64,000 bases of DNA from JAPHSX01 sp039714395 (GTDB taxonomy: Bacteria > Pseudomonadota > Gammaproteobacteria > Thiohalomonadales > Thiohalomonadaceae): the NCBI GenBank assembly GCA_039714395.1, contig JBDLJH010000001.1:124001-188000 (forward strand). The letters run 5' to 3'. Positions 35,795 through 45,432 of the stretch are shown piece by piece. Position 1 is the first letter of the stretch; each line of letters begins with the position of its first letter. The translations under genes and the position numbers were made by a program. The notes beneath the pieces are model-generated. The model made no database searches. It had not been told where the DNA came from and saw only the letters and a list, made by a program, of their open reading frames with translations.

Positions 35795-36541
35795 ATGGCT
35801 GGACACAGTAAATGGGCCAATATCAAGCACCGCAAGGCGGCACAGGACGCCAAGCGCGGTAAGATTTTCACCAAACTAATTCGTGAGATCGTGGTTGCCG
35901 CCAAGATGGGTGGTGCCGACCTTGATAGCAACCCGCGCCTGCGCGATGCGGTGAGCAAGTCCCTCGGCCAGAACATGAAACGGGACACCGTCGATAACGC
36001 GATTAAGCGCGGTGCCGGTGCCGGTGAAGGCGAGAACTACGATGAGGTGCGTTACGAGGGTTATGGCCCCAACGGCGTGGCCGTATTGGTCGACTGCCTC
36101 ACCGATAACCGTAATCGTACCGTGGCTGAAGTACGCCACGCCTTTACCAAGGCGGGCGGTAACCTGGGTACCGACGGTTCGGTCTCTTACCTGTTTACCA
36201 AGATTGGCCTGATGCATTATCCGGCTGGTAGCGACGAAGATGCCATTATGGAGGCGGCACTGGAGGCCGGCGCCGAGGATATTGTTACCACTGACGATGG
36301 TTCCGTCGAGGTGACCACCGCCTGGGAAGAGTTCACCGATGTGAAAGAGGCGATGATTGCTGCCGGTTTTGAACCGGAGATGGGCGAGATCACGCAGAAG
36401 CCTTCTACCAGCGTTGACCTTGATGTTGAGGATGCACAGAAGGTGCTACGTCTGGTCGATGTACTGGAGGATCTGGACGATGTGCAAAGCGTCCATAGCA
36501 ACGCCGACTTCAGTGAAGAGGTGATGGCGCAGCTCGGTTAG
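35795..36541 (+). CDS. yebC: YebC/PmpR family protein (TACO1 homologue)
   Basis: A 248-residue protein starting MAGHSKWANIKHRK, the family hallmark. Members act as translation helpers at proline stretches and have been reported as DNA-binding regulators. It precedes ruvC by 15 bases, the common gammaproteobacterial order. Confidence 0.96.
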   Translation: MAGHSKWANIKHRKAAQDAKRGKIFTKLIREIVVAAKMGGADLDSNPRLRDAVSKSLGQNMKRDTVDNAIKRGAGAGEGENYDEVRYEGYGPNGVAVLVDCLTDNRNRTVAEVRHAFTKAGGNLGTDGSVSYLFTKIGLMHYPAGSDEDAIMEAALEAGAEDIVTTDDGSVEVTTAWEEFTDVKEAMIAAGFEPEMGEITQKPSTSVDLDVEDAQKVLRLVDVLEDLDDVQSVHSNADFSEEVMAQLG

Positions 36542-36556
36542 GTCCAGGATAAGCCC

Positions 36557-37075
36557 ATGACCCGCATCCTTGGCATCGACCCCGGCTCGCGTATTACCGG
36601 CTTTGGTATTATCGAGCTGGATGGAAAGAAGCTGAACTACGTGGAGAGTGGTTGCATCCGTGCCGGTAGTGGTGATTTTGCCGGTCGCCTCAAGACCATC
36701 TTTGATGGCCTGTGTGAGATTGTCGAGATCTACGACCCGGGCGAGGTGGCGATAGAAAAGGTCTTTATGCACCGTAATCCCGACTCTGCCCTCAAACTTG
36801 GTCAGGCCCGTGGCGCTGCCATTTGTGCGGTGATGTCTAAGGGGCTGACGATTAGTGAATACACCCCGGCCGAGATTAAGAAGGCGAGCGTAGGCAAGGG
36901 CAATGCCTCCAAGGATCAGGTACAGCATATGGTGCAGGCGCTACTCAAATTACCCGGAATGCCACAGGAGGATGCCGCCGATGCCCTGGCTGTGGCCCTC
37001 TGTCACAACCATACCAGCCAAACCCTGAGCCATCTCGAAGGTGTGCGCGGAACCCGAAGAGGACGTTATCGATGA
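36557..37075 (+). CDS. ruvC: Holliday junction resolvase RuvC
   Basis: A 172-residue RuvC with the acidic active site: GIDPGSRITGFG (Asp), AIEKVFMHRNP (Glu) and EDAADALAVALCH (Asp pair). It cuts Holliday junctions bound by RuvAB. It overlaps ruvA by 4 bases (ATGA). Confidence 0.97.
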   Translation: MTRILGIDPGSRITGFGIIELDGKKLNYVESGCIRAGSGDFAGRLKTIFDGLCEIVEIYDPGEVAIEKVFMHRNPDSALKLGQARGAAICAVMSKGLTISEYTPAEIKKASVGKGNASKDQVQHMVQALLKLPGMPQEDAADALAVALCHNHTSQTLSHLEGVRGTRRGRYR

Positions 37076-37677
37076 TTGGACGCCTGCGTGGCACTCTGGC
37101 GGAGAAGAAGCCCCCCTTTTTATTGCTTGACGTCAACGGCGTCGGTTATGAGTTGGAGGCCTCCATGGGGACCATCTTCCAGCTTCCCGAGGTGGGTGAA
37201 GAGGTGAGCTTGCACACCCATCTGGTGGTGCGCGATGATGCACATCTGCTGTTCGCCTTCGCTACGGAGGCCGAACGTACCCTGTTCCGCACCCTGATTA
37301 AGGTTAACGGCGTGGGGGCCAAGCTGGCGCTGACCATCCTCTCTGGTATCTCGGCCGATGAGTTTGCCCGTTGTGTTCACGACAGTGATATTGCCACTCT
37401 GGTACGCCTGCCCGGTGTTGGCAAGAAGACTGCCGAGCGGCTTATCGTTGAGATGCGCGACCGCCTCGATGACTGGCAACCGGCCCCGGTGTTGCCCGGT
37501 GGTGGAGCCCCGGCTATTGTTCCTGCCAATGATGCGGTGAAGGATGCCATTAGCGCCCTGGTCTCCCTCGGCTACAGGCCCCAGGAGGCGAGTCGCCTTA
37601 TTAGCAAAATTGAGACGGATGGGCTGGATAGTGAGGCGATTATCCGTGCTGCCCTCAAACAGGCCGTTAAAAAGTAG
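37072..37677 (+). CDS. ruvA: Holliday junction DNA helicase subunit RuvA
   Basis: A 201-residue RuvA starting MIGRLRGTLAEK, with two helix-hairpin-helix motifs (VNGVGAKLALTILSG and LPGVGKKTAERLIVEM) and the C-terminal domain III that contacts RuvB. It forms the tetramer that holds the junction open. Confidence 0.97.
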   Translation: MIGRLRGTLAEKKPPFLLLDVNGVGYELEASMGTIFQLPEVGEEVSLHTHLVVRDDAHLLFAFATEAERTLFRTLIKVNGVGAKLALTILSGISADEFARCVHDSDIATLVRLPGVGKKTAERLIVEMRDRLDDWQPAPVLPGGGAPAIVPANDAVKDAISALVSLGYRPQEASRLISKIETDGLDSEAIIRAALKQAVKK

Positions 37678-37769
37678 CCATGGTGCACATTTGTCTCATT
37701 TAGAGGCGGAAACTGGCGCAGTCAGGCGGTAAGATACAGGCAATTGAAAATGGATAGGCCATAACAACG

Positions 37770-38828
37770 ATGATCGAAACCGATCGCCTGATTAGTAACG
37801 AGCCGAAGAACGAGGAGGAGGCGCAGGATCGCGCCATTCGCCCCAGGCTGCTGGAGGATTACGTTGGTCAGCAGAAGGTGTGCGAGCAGATGGAAATCTT
37901 CATCTCCGCAGCGACGAAACGCAGTGAGGCGCTGGATCACGTACTGCTGTTCGGTCCTCCCGGCCTGGGCAAGACCACCCTGGCCCACATCATCGCCAAC
38001 GAGCTGGAGGTGAATATCCGCCAGACCTCCGGTCCGGTGCTGGAGCGCCCCGGTGATCTCGCCGCCCTGCTGACCAACCTCGAACCCCACGATGTACTCT
38101 TTGTTGATGAGATCCATCGCCTCTCACCAGTGGTTGAAGAGGTGCTCTATCCGGCGCTGGAGGACTACCAGATCGATATCATGATCGGTGAGGGCCCCGC
38201 CGCCCGCTCGATTAAGCTGGACCTTCCCCCATTTACCCTGATCGGTGCCACTACCCGTGCCGGTATGCTTACCTCTCCGCTGCGTGACCGCTTCGGCATT
38301 GTGCAGCGGCTGGAGTTTTACGATAGCCATGAGCTTGCCCGTATTGTTGCCCGTTCGGCGAAGATCCTTGATGTGGTGATCGACGACAAAGGGGCGATGG
38401 AGATCGCCCGGCGCTCCCGTGGCACCCCACGCATTGCCAACCGACTGCTGCGCCGCGTGCGTGACTACGCCGAGGTAAAGGCCGACGGTAAGGTCTCGGT
38501 AGAGGTAGCGGGGCGTGCCCTCGATATGCTCGATGTGGATGTAAACGGTTTCGACATGATGGACCGGAAACTACTGTTGGCAATTATTGAAAAATTTGAC
38601 GGTGGCCCGGTGGGGGTGGACAACATTGCCGCGGCCATCGGCGAGGAGCGTGGCACCATTGAGGATGTACTCGAACCGTATCTTATTCAACAGGGTTTTT
38701 TGATGCGTACCCGCACCGGCCGCATTGCCACCAACAGCGCCTACCTGCATTTTGGAATGACGCCGCCCGAGGGCAAAGAGGCGAGTCGCCAGAAAGAGAT
38801 GGATACTTTTGGTGATGGAGGAGAGTAG
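37770..38828 (+). CDS. ruvB: Holliday junction DNA helicase motor RuvB
   Basis: A 352-residue AAA+ ATPase with Walker A GPPGLGKTTLAH, Walker B FVDEIHRL and the winged-helix C-terminus. It drives branch migration with RuvA. Its stop TAG ends one base into the GTG of ybgC, so the two genes are coupled. Confidence 0.97.
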   Translation: MIETDRLISNEPKNEEEAQDRAIRPRLLEDYVGQQKVCEQMEIFISAATKRSEALDHVLLFGPPGLGKTTLAHIIANELEVNIRQTSGPVLERPGDLAALLTNLEPHDVLFVDEIHRLSPVVEEVLYPALEDYQIDIMIGEGPAARSIKLDLPPFTLIGATTRAGMLTSPLRDRFGIVQRLEFYDSHELARIVARSAKILDVVIDDKGAMEIARRSRGTPRIANRLLRRVRDYAEVKADGKVSVEVAGRALDMLDVDVNGFDMMDRKLLLAIIEKFDGGPVGVDNIAAAIGEERGTIEDVLEPYLIQQGFLMRTRTGRIATNSAYLHFGMTPPEGKEASRQKEMDTFGDGGE

Positions 38829-39229
38829 TGGCTGAATTTATCTGGCCGTTGCGTGTCTACTATGAAGATACCGACCACGGCGGTGTGGTCTATCATGCCA
38901 ACTTTGTGAAGTTTATGGAGCGGGCTCGTACTGAGTGGTTACGTGTGCGGGGAGTTGAGCAGGATAGTTTAAGCGAAGAGCAAGGGGTGGTCTTTGCGAT
39001 ACGTGATATGCAGTTGAAGTTTCATCTGCCGGCACGCTTTAACGACGCGCTGGAGGTGAGTGTTGAGATGGTGAGGTGTGGGCGTGCCAGTGCAGATTTT
39101 TACCAACAGGTATGCCGCGCTGGTGAGATATTGTGCGAGGGAACGATAAGAGTGGCCTCGCTTGAGACAACAAGTTTTAAACCGAAAATGATGAATGAAG
39201 CCCTGCTGATAAAGATGGCTGAGGAATAA
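38828..39229 (+). CDS. ybgC: Acyl-CoA thioesterase YbgC (Tol-Pal associated)
   Basis: A 133-residue hotdog-fold thioesterase with RVYYEDTDHGGVVYHANFVK, including the catalytic-type Asp. GTG start with GGAGGAG just upstream inside the end of ruvB. First gene of the tol-pal cluster; the role in envelope maintenance is not settled. Confidence 0.93.
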   Translation: MAEFIWPLRVYYEDTDHGGVVYHANFVKFMERARTEWLRVRGVEQDSLSEEQGVVFAIRDMQLKFHLPARFNDALEVSVEMVRCGRASADFYQQVCRAGEILCEGTIRVASLETTSFKPKMMNEALLIKMAEE

Positions 39230-39231
39230 TA

Positions 39232-39906
39232 ATGAGTACGGATATGTCGTTGTGGAGTCTGTTCGCCAATGCCAGTCTGCTGGTGCAGTTGGTGATGTTG
39301 TTGCTGCTGCTGATTTCGATTGCCTCCTGGAGTGTGATCCTGCAAAAGGGCCGACAGATTAAACGCTCACGCGAGGACGCGGAGACCTTTGAGAACCGCT
39401 TCTGGTCGGGCATCGATCTGGTCGAGCTTTATAAGCAGATGAACAAACGGCGTGCCAGCCTCGATGGCCTGGCGATTATCTTCGAGTCGGGCTTTGGCGA
39501 GTTTGCCCGTTTGCGCAAGCAGGGTGGTGTTGAACCGATGGCGGTGGTGGAGGGGGCGCAACGTTCGATGCGTGTCGCCATGAGTCGCGAGGTCGATAAG
39601 CTGGAAGCACATCTCGCCTTTCTTGCCACTGTCGGTTCCACTAGTCCCTATGTGGGTTTGTTCGGTACGGTGTGGGGCATTATGAACTCTTTCCGTGCCC
39701 TCGGTAGCGCGCAACATGCCACCCTCTCGATGGTCGCCCCCGGCATTGCCGAGGCACTGATTGCCACCGCTATGGGCCTGTTTGCCGCTATCCCAGCCGT
39801 GATCGCCTATAACCGTTTTGCCAATGATGTGGAACGGCTGGAAAACCGCTTCGAAACATTTAAAGATGAGTTCTCCACCCTGCTGCAACGTCAGGCGCAC
39901 AGCTAA
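39232..39906 (+). CDS. tolQ: Tol-Pal system proton channel subunit TolQ
   Basis: A 224-residue MotA/TolQ/ExbB protein with three TM segments (about residues 14-38, 130-155, 165-190) and the conserved stretch LATVGSTSPYVGLFGTVWGI. With TolR it uses proton-motive force to energise TolA. Starts 2 bases after ybgC. Confidence 0.96.
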   Translation: MSTDMSLWSLFANASLLVQLVMLLLLLISIASWSVILQKGRQIKRSREDAETFENRFWSGIDLVELYKQMNKRRASLDGLAIIFESGFGEFARLRKQGGVEPMAVVEGAQRSMRVAMSREVDKLEAHLAFLATVGSTSPYVGLFGTVWGIMNSFRALGSAQHATLSMVAPGIAEALIATAMGLFAAIPAVIAYNRFANDVERLENRFETFKDEFSTLLQRQAHS

Positions 39907-39911
39907 CAATC

Positions 39912-40349
39912 ATGGCTGCGGGAAACAAAAAACGGCGCTTGATGGGGGAGATTAATGTGGTTCCCTATATTGATGTGATGCTGGTGTTGCTGGTGATCTT
40001 TATGATCACCGCCCCGATGCTCAGCCAGGGGGTAAAGGTGGAGCTGCCACAGGCCGACTCCACGCCGATCCCACAGGATGACAGAGAGCCGCTGGTGGTT
40101 TCGGTAGATGGTGCGGGTGCCTATTACTTGTCGCTGGGTGGGCCTGCCAAAGTGCCGCTAGAGGCAGAGGCCCTGCTTGAGCGTATGCAGGCGGTGCTGA
40201 CGGCACAGCCGGGATTGCCTGTCTATGTGAAGGGAGATCGGTTTGTTGCCTACGGCAAGGTGGTTGAGGTGATGGCGCTGATTCAGGGGGCCGGTGTGCC
40301 CAGTGTCGGTCTGATGACCGAGATGCCCGAGGGTGGTGATGAACGCTGA
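39912..40349 (+). CDS. tolR: Tol-Pal system subunit TolR
   Basis: A 145-residue ExbD/TolR protein with one N-terminal TM segment carrying the proton-path Asp (EINVVPYIDVMLVLLVIFM). A periplasmic domain follows. It overlaps tolA by 11 bases. Confidence 0.96.
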   Translation: MAAGNKKRRLMGEINVVPYIDVMLVLLVIFMITAPMLSQGVKVELPQADSTPIPQDDREPLVVSVDGAGAYYLSLGGPAKVPLEAEALLERMQAVLTAQPGLPVYVKGDRFVAYGKVVEVMALIQGAGVPSVGLMTEMPEGGDER

Positions 40350-41151
40350 GGGGCTGCGTGCCATTATAGGCTCGGTGGTGGTACACATCATCGTCGTAGC
40401 CATTCTGGTCTTTACGATGTGGGAGCGCCCCAAACCTCCGGCAGTGGTGGCAGTGAGCAAGCCGATCATTCAGGCCCGTGCGGTAGATGAGGCAACGGCT
40501 ATGGAGCCGGTGCGCCGTCGCGAGACCAAGGAGCAGCTCAAAAAGGAGGCGGTGGAGAAGAAGCGTAAGGCGGCGGTAGCAGAGAAAAAACGCAAGGCCG
40601 AGGTGAAGCGCAAAAAAATTGCGGCTGAGAAAAAGCGTAAGGCAGAACTTAAACGTAAAAAGGCTGAGGCAGAGAAAAAACGTCAGGTTGAAGTGAAGCG
40701 TAAGCAGAAAGAGGCTGAGAAGAAACGTCTCGCCGAGAAGCAGCGTAAGAAAGATGAGGCGGCGAAGAAGAAAAGGGCAGAGGAAGAACGGCAGCGTCGT
40801 GAGAATGAGTTGAAGCGGCAGATGGATGCCGAGGCTGAACGTATCGCTGCAGAGGCCCGAGTGCAGCGTCGTGCGCAACTCAATCGGCAGCAGCTGCAAT
40901 ATATTAGTGACATTGCTAACAAAGTGCAGCGCAACTGGTTGCGCCCACCGGGTAGCACAGGCACCCTGTGCAGTGTATTGATTAATCAGATCCCCGGCGG
41001 CGAGATTAGCGGCGTGCGGGTGACAGACTGTGACGGCGATACCGCCTTCCAGCGTTCGGTCGAGGCTGCGGTGCGTAAGGCATCGCCTCTACCTATACCG
41101 GCTGACCCTGAGCTATTCCAGAGGGAGATACAATTTGATTTTAAACCGTAA
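40339..41151 (+). CDS. tolA: Cell envelope protein TolA
   Basis: A 270-residue protein with an N-terminal TM anchor (about 12-30), a long Lys/Ala/Glu-rich helix (about 60-180) made of KRKAE-type repeats, and a C-terminal domain (about 185-270) with CSVLI and DCDGD Cys, typical of TolA domain III. It links the inner-membrane TolQR motor to Pal. ATG at 40339 chosen over two GTG codons just before it. Confidence 0.93.
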   Translation: MNAEGLRAIIGSVVVHIIVVAILVFTMWERPKPPAVVAVSKPIIQARAVDEATAMEPVRRRETKEQLKKEAVEKKRKAAVAEKKRKAEVKRKKIAAEKKRKAELKRKKAEAEKKRQVEVKRKQKEAEKKRLAEKQRKKDEAAKKKRAEEERQRRENELKRQMDAEAERIAAEARVQRRAQLNRQQLQYISDIANKVQRNWLRPPGSTGTLCSVLINQIPGGEISGVRVTDCDGDTAFQRSVEAAVRKASPLPIPADPELFQREIQFDFKP

Positions 41152-41158
41152 TGCAGTG

Positions 41159-42466
41159 ATGAAATTTGTTATTCGCAGTATGGCGACACTGTTGCTGCTG
41201 TGCTCATGGCAGGCACAGGCGCGCCTGGTGATCGAGATTACCCAGGGAACAGAAGGTGCGCTGCCCATTGCTGTGGTGCCCTTCGGCTGGCTGGGTGGTG
41301 CCGACTCACGTACCGATGTGGCCGATATCGTTGCTGCCGATCTGGCGCGTAGCGGTCGCTTTGCCCCGCTGGATAAGGGGCAGATGCCCCAGCAGCCACA
41401 TTCAGGCAAAGAGATTAATTTTGCCGCCTGGCGCGCCGCTGGGGTGGAGCACATCGTGGTGGGACGAGTCCAGTCGCGTCAGGGTGATGAACGGATGGTG
41501 GAGTTCCAGCTGTTTGATGTGGTGCGTGGGGTGCAGATGACCGGTTATTCCATTCCGGCTTCCTCACCGCGTATGCGTCGTGTTGCCCATCAGATCAGCG
41601 ATATCGTCTATAAAAAACTGACCGGGCAGCGCGGTGCCTTTAATACCCACGTGGCCTACGTGACGGTAGAGCGTAGCGGCAAGGAGAGTCTCTATCGTCT
41701 CTCTATTGCCGATGCCGATGGGCACGATGAGCAGGTGATACTCACCTCTAAACAGTCGCTGATGTCACCGACCTGGTCGCCGGATGGCGAGCGGCTTGCT
41801 TACGTCTCATTCGAGAAGGGGCGATCACTGATCTATATGCAGGAGATCGATAGTGGAAAACGGGAATTGTTGGCAGAGTTTAAGGGACTGAACTCTGCCC
41901 CCAGTTTTTCACCTGATGGGCGCAGGCTGGCGCTCACACTCTCTCGTGATGGCAATCCGGAGATCTATCTGCTGGATCTGCGTAGCCGTGCCCTGACCCG
42001 GCTCACCCATAGTCGAGGTATTGATACCGAGGCGAGCTTTGCACCCGATGGCAAGGCGGTGCTGTTTACCTCGGATCGTGGTGGTAAGCCGCAGATTTAC
42101 CGCTTGAAGTTGGAGAATGGCCGGCCCGTTGGCAGGCCGCAACGCATTACCTATGAAGGGGTTTATAATGCACGGGCAGCCTTCTCACCTGATGGCAAGC
42201 GGTTGGTCTTTGTACATGGTGATGGCAAGCGTTTTCGTATCGCAGTGCAGGATCTGGAGAGTGGCACCCTGCGGGTGTTGAGTGACACCCGCTTCGATGA
42301 GTCGCCCAGTTTTGCACCCAATGGCAGTATGATTATTTATGCCACGGAGCGTAACCGACGCGGTGTGCTGGAGGCTGTCTCTGTTGATGGTAATGCACAC
42401 CAGCGTCTGGGCTTGAGTCGTGGTGATGTACGTGAACCGGCGTGGTCGCCGTATATTTTGAAATAG
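41159..42466 (+). CDS. tolB: Tol-Pal translocation protein TolB
   Basis: A 435-residue periplasmic beta-propeller with a signal peptide (MATLLLLCSWQAQA) and WD40-like repeats each carrying SPDG or APDG turns (SWSPDGERLAYVS-type). It binds Pal. The ATG at 41159 lacks a ribosome binding site. A TTG at 41135, eight codons upstream in the end of tolA, has GGGAG 7 bases before it and may be the true start. Confidence 0.94.
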   Translation: MKFVIRSMATLLLLCSWQAQARLVIEITQGTEGALPIAVVPFGWLGGADSRTDVADIVAADLARSGRFAPLDKGQMPQQPHSGKEINFAAWRAAGVEHIVVGRVQSRQGDERMVEFQLFDVVRGVQMTGYSIPASSPRMRRVAHQISDIVYKKLTGQRGAFNTHVAYVTVERSGKESLYRLSIADADGHDEQVILTSKQSLMSPTWSPDGERLAYVSFEKGRSLIYMQEIDSGKRELLAEFKGLNSAPSFSPDGRRLALTLSRDGNPEIYLLDLRSRALTRLTHSRGIDTEASFAPDGKAVLFTSDRGGKPQIYRLKLENGRPVGRPQRITYEGVYNARAAFSPDGKRLVFVHGDGKRFRIAVQDLESGTLRVLSDTRFDESPSFAPNGSMIIYATERNRRGVLEAVSVDGNAHQRLGLSRGDVREPAWSPYILK

Positions 42467-42476
42467 GGGAATAACC

Positions 42477-43052
42477 ATGAAGGTAAAGTTCTTAGGGTTG
42501 TGTGTGGTAGCTGCCGGGATGGTGCTGTTGCAGGGCTGTAGCGGTGGTGAAAATATACGCGATGGTGATGTGCCGATAGATGATCGCAGTATTGGTGCCG
42601 AGGGGCAGGGTGATGCCGCCTACTCTGAGGGTGGGGCACAAAGCAGTGGTGTTGAGATGGGGAGCGAGTTTGCCGGCCGGCCGGTGGAGGAGCTGCTAAA
42701 CGATCCCAGCACACCGCTCTCCAAGCGGGTCTTTTATTTTGAGTTCAATAGTGCCGAATTAAGTGCAGCAGATCGTGATGCCATTGCCACTCATGCGCGC
42801 TTTATGAATGAGGTGCGTGATGTCACCGTGGTACTGGAGGGGCACGCCGATGAGCGTGGTTCACGTGAGTACAACCTGGCACTGGGTGAGCGTCGCGCCA
42901 AGGTGATCGAGCGGATGCTTACCCTGCAAGGTGTGTCGCAGGATCAGATTCAGGTGATTAGTTTTGGAGAGGAGCGGCCCCAGGCCTTTGAGCATGATGA
43001 AGAGTCGTGGCGTCTTAACCGTCGCGTGCAACTTCTCTACTCGGGATATTGA
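42477..43052 (+). CDS. pal: Peptidoglycan-associated lipoprotein Pal
   Basis: A 191-residue outer-membrane lipoprotein. Lipobox LLQGC puts the lipidated Cys near residue 21. A low-complexity linker precedes the C-terminal OmpA-like domain (about 80-190) with FEFNSAEL, GHADERGSREYNLALGERRA and the diaminopimelate-binding Asp and Arg. It tethers the outer membrane to peptidoglycan. Confidence 0.97.
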   Translation: MKVKFLGLCVVAAGMVLLQGCSGGENIRDGDVPIDDRSIGAEGQGDAAYSEGGAQSSGVEMGSEFAGRPVEELLNDPSTPLSKRVFYFEFNSAELSAADRDAIATHARFMNEVRDVTVVLEGHADERGSREYNLALGERRAKVIERMLTLQGVSQDQIQVISFGEERPQAFEHDEESWRLNRRVQLLYSGY

Positions 43053-43054
43053 TA

Positions 43055-43915
43055 ATGAAAGTGGCGAAGATGGTAGTCGGCCTGCCTCTGTTGGCACTGG
43101 CCTTTAGTGCACCGCTGTTTGCTGAGAGTGTGGAGCAGCGTGTTGCCCGTATGGAACGGGTGATGGAAAGTCAGTCATTGCTGGAGATGGTGGAGCGACT
43201 CGATGCTTTACAGTTGGAGGTACAGCAGCTGCGTGGTCAGGTGGAGGAGCAACAGCACCAGATGGCGGGGATGAAGAATCGCCAGCGTGAACTCTATCTC
43301 GATACTGATCGTCGTATGTTGCGTCTGGAACGCGAGGGCGGGGCGTCCAGTGTGACACCCTCGACTCCGTTAAGTCGCACACCGACGTCTCCTGTGGCTC
43401 CGGTAGCTCCCGTGCCTACCGTTGCACCCAAGACACCATTAACCTCCGCAAACAGTCCGATACCACCGGCAAAAAAACCGAGTACCAAGAAGGTTGCCCC
43501 TGCCGTGACTGCCGCTCCGCAGCAACTGGCGCAGGAGCGTAAGGCCTATCAACAGGCCTTTGAGCTATTGCGTGAGCTGCGTTATGAGCAGGCCACTGTA
43601 GCCTTCCGTGATTTTCTCAAGCAGTACCCCGATGGCCGTTACGCCCATATCGCCCAGTACTGGCTGGGTGAGGCGGCGTATGCACGTCGCGACTTTGTGC
43701 AGGCGATTCGTGACTATCAGGCACTGTTGCAGAATCATCCACGTAGCGCCAAGCGCGCCGAGGCGATGCTGAAAATCGGCTATAGCTATCAGGAGCTGAA
43801 AAAAACGGCGGAATCGAAGAGGATGATGGAGCAGCTGATCGAAATCTATCCCGATTCCACCGAGGCGGGCCAGGCACGTAACCAGCTCAGGCGATTGAAG
43901 AAGAGTGGAGGCTGA
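43055..43915 (+). CDS. cpoB: Cell division coordinator CpoB (YbgF)
   Basis: A 286-residue periplasmic protein with signal peptide (about 1-24), a coiled-coil trimerisation helix (about 25-90), a Pro/Thr/Ala-rich linker (about 100-155) and C-terminal TPRs (about 165-286, YRDFLKQYP-type). CpoB ties peptidoglycan synthesis to Tol-Pal activity during division. It overlaps the next gene by 11 bases. Confidence 0.93.
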   Translation: MKVAKMVVGLPLLALAFSAPLFAESVEQRVARMERVMESQSLLEMVERLDALQLEVQQLRGQVEEQQHQMAGMKNRQRELYLDTDRRMLRLEREGGASSVTPSTPLSRTPTSPVAPVAPVPTVAPKTPLTSANSPIPPAKKPSTKKVAPAVTAAPQQLAQERKAYQQAFELLRELRYEQATVAFRDFLKQYPDGRYAHIAQYWLGEAAYARRDFVQAIRDYQALLQNHPRSAKRAEAMLKIGYSYQELKKTAESKRMMEQLIEIYPDSTEAGQARNQLRRLKKSGG

Positions 43916-44588
43916 TCACTCACCCGCTGCCACGGAGTCAACGGCAGCGGGTAAGCTTCGCATAACGGAGATATTTCTTTCGCTACAGGGTGAGGCCGAT
44001 GCGGTTGGCTGGCCCACGGTCTTCGTGCGTCTTACCGGCTGCCCCCTGCGCTGCAAATATTGTGATACCAGTTACGCGTTTACTGGTGGCGAAAGTATGA
44101 GTATCGATGCGGTGGTGGCTGCTGTGGCTGTGCATAAGACGCGTCATGTTTGTGTCACCGGTGGTGAGCCGCTGTCACAGAAAGGGGCGCTGTTATTGCT
44201 GCGCCGACTTTGTGATGCCGGGCATGACGTCTCGCTGGAGACTAGCGGTGCACTCGACATCTCTGGTGTCGATGAGCGGGTCAGTCGGGTGATGGATTTG
44301 AAGGCACCGGCTTCTGGTGAGGCCGCAAGCAATCGCTACGAAAACATTGATGCTCTCACCACTCACGACCAGGTGAAACTGGTGATTGCCGATCGCAATG
44401 ACTACGAGTGGGCCGTATCCGTGTTGCAAAAATATCGTCTCAGTGATCGTTGCAGCGTGCTCTTCTCCCCTGCCTTTGGCAGTATTGAACCACGTCAACT
44501 GGCTGAATGGATTATCGAAGACCATCTGCCGGTGCGTTTTCAGATGCAGTTGCACAAGATGTTGTGGGGAGATGAGGCGGGGCGTTAA
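43905..44588 (+). CDS. queE: 7-carboxy-7-deazaguanine synthase QueE
   Basis: A 227-residue radical SAM enzyme with the cluster motif CPLRCKYCDTSYAF and TGGEP. It makes 7-carboxy-7-deazaguanine in the queuosine pathway. The start GTG at 43905 lies within the end of cpoB. The first about 17 residues are weakly conserved in look, so a later start is possible. QueC follows after about 70 bases. Confidence 0.92.
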   Translation: MEADHSPAATESTAAGKLRITEIFLSLQGEADAVGWPTVFVRLTGCPLRCKYCDTSYAFTGGESMSIDAVVAAVAVHKTRHVCVTGGEPLSQKGALLLLRRLCDAGHDVSLETSGALDISGVDERVSRVMDLKAPASGEAASNRYENIDALTTHDQVKLVIADRNDYEWAVSVLQKYRLSDRCSVLFSPAFGSIEPRQLAEWIIEDHLPVRFQMQLHKMLWGDEAGR

Positions 44589-44594
44589 GAGTGT

Positions 44595-44640
44595 GAAGTT
44601 GATTAACTTCTAATTGCGGCAGCCATTGGTTGCCGTTTCT
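44595..44640 (+). promoter_or_regulatory. Two hairpins between queE and queC
   Basis: GAAGTT-GATT-AACTTC at 44595-44610 is followed by GGCAGCC-ATT-GGTTGCC at 44618-44634 and a T-rich stretch. The second could be a weak terminator or attenuator. A preQ1 riboswitch fold was looked for but not recognised. Confidence 0.35.
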
Positions 44641-44660
44641 GTTTCATGAGGTTGTTGTTA

Positions 44661-45344
44661 ATGAAAAAAAAAGCGGTAGTCCTGCTCTCCGGTGGCCTGG
44701 ACTCGGCCACTACTCTGGCTATGGCCCGAGCAGCGGATTATGACTGTTACGCCATGAGTTTTGACTACGGACAGCGCCATCGTTGTGAGTTGCTTGCATC
44801 AGACGCGGTAGCTGATCATCTGGGTGCATTAGAGCATCGTACGGTGCAGCTCGATCTACGCCAGTTTGGTGGTTCGGCGCTCACCGATGATGCCATCGAT
44901 GTGCCAGAGGGGGAGGAAGAGGGAATACCTGTGACCTACGTGCCGGCGCGCAATACGGTGTTTTTATCTCTGTCGCTGGCCTGGGCAGAGGTGCTGGGGG
45001 CGCATGATATCTTTATCGGGGTGAATGCGGTGGATTATTCCGGCTATCCTGACTGTCGGCCCGAGTTTATCGAGGCCTTTGAGAAGATGGCGAATCTGGC
45101 GACCAAGGCCGGGGTAGAGGGAGAACGTTTTGCCATTCATGCCCCGTTGATCGAGCTGAGCAAGGCACAGATCATTCAGCAGGGCACGGAGTTAGGCGTT
45201 GATTATGGTATGACTGTTTCCTGCTATAACCCGAATAAAGAGGGGCTGGCCTGTGGCCGTTGCGACTCCTGTCGCCTGCGTGCCGAGGGTTTTGCTGTGG
45301 CAGGGTTGCCGGATCCAACGCGCTATCAGGGAAAACCCCGATAG
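44661..45344 (+). CDS. queC: 7-cyano-7-deazaguanine synthase QueC
   Basis: A 227-residue ATP-dependent enzyme with the PP-loop LLSGGLDSATTLAMA and four zinc-ligand Cys near the end (SCYN...GLACGRCDSCRLR). It turns the QueE product into preQ0. I prefer the ATG at 44661, preceded by GAGG, over one at 44646. Confidence 0.95.
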   Translation: MKKKAVVLLSGGLDSATTLAMARAADYDCYAMSFDYGQRHRCELLASDAVADHLGALEHRTVQLDLRQFGGSALTDDAIDVPEGEEEGIPVTYVPARNTVFLSLSLAWAEVLGAHDIFIGVNAVDYSGYPDCRPEFIEAFEKMANLATKAGVEGERFAIHAPLIELSKAQIIQQGTELGVDYGMTVSCYNPNKEGLACGRCDSCRLRAEGFAVAGLPDPTRYQGKPR

Positions 45345-45432
45345 CTTGAGAGAGAATAATGGAATAACCTCATCGGTTATAATTTGAGCATGGACGTCAT
45401 CCAACCATAAAGAGAGTCAAGAGAGGTTTCAG

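Noticed and set aside
40021..40899. A long Leu/Phe-rich minus-strand frame opposite tolR-tolA
   Set aside because: It is the mirror of the Lys/Glu-rich TolA helix, not a membrane protein gene.
44590..44660. Possible preQ1 riboswitch before queC
   Set aside because: Two hairpins are present, but I could not recognise the small preQ1 aptamer core; recorded only as hairpins.
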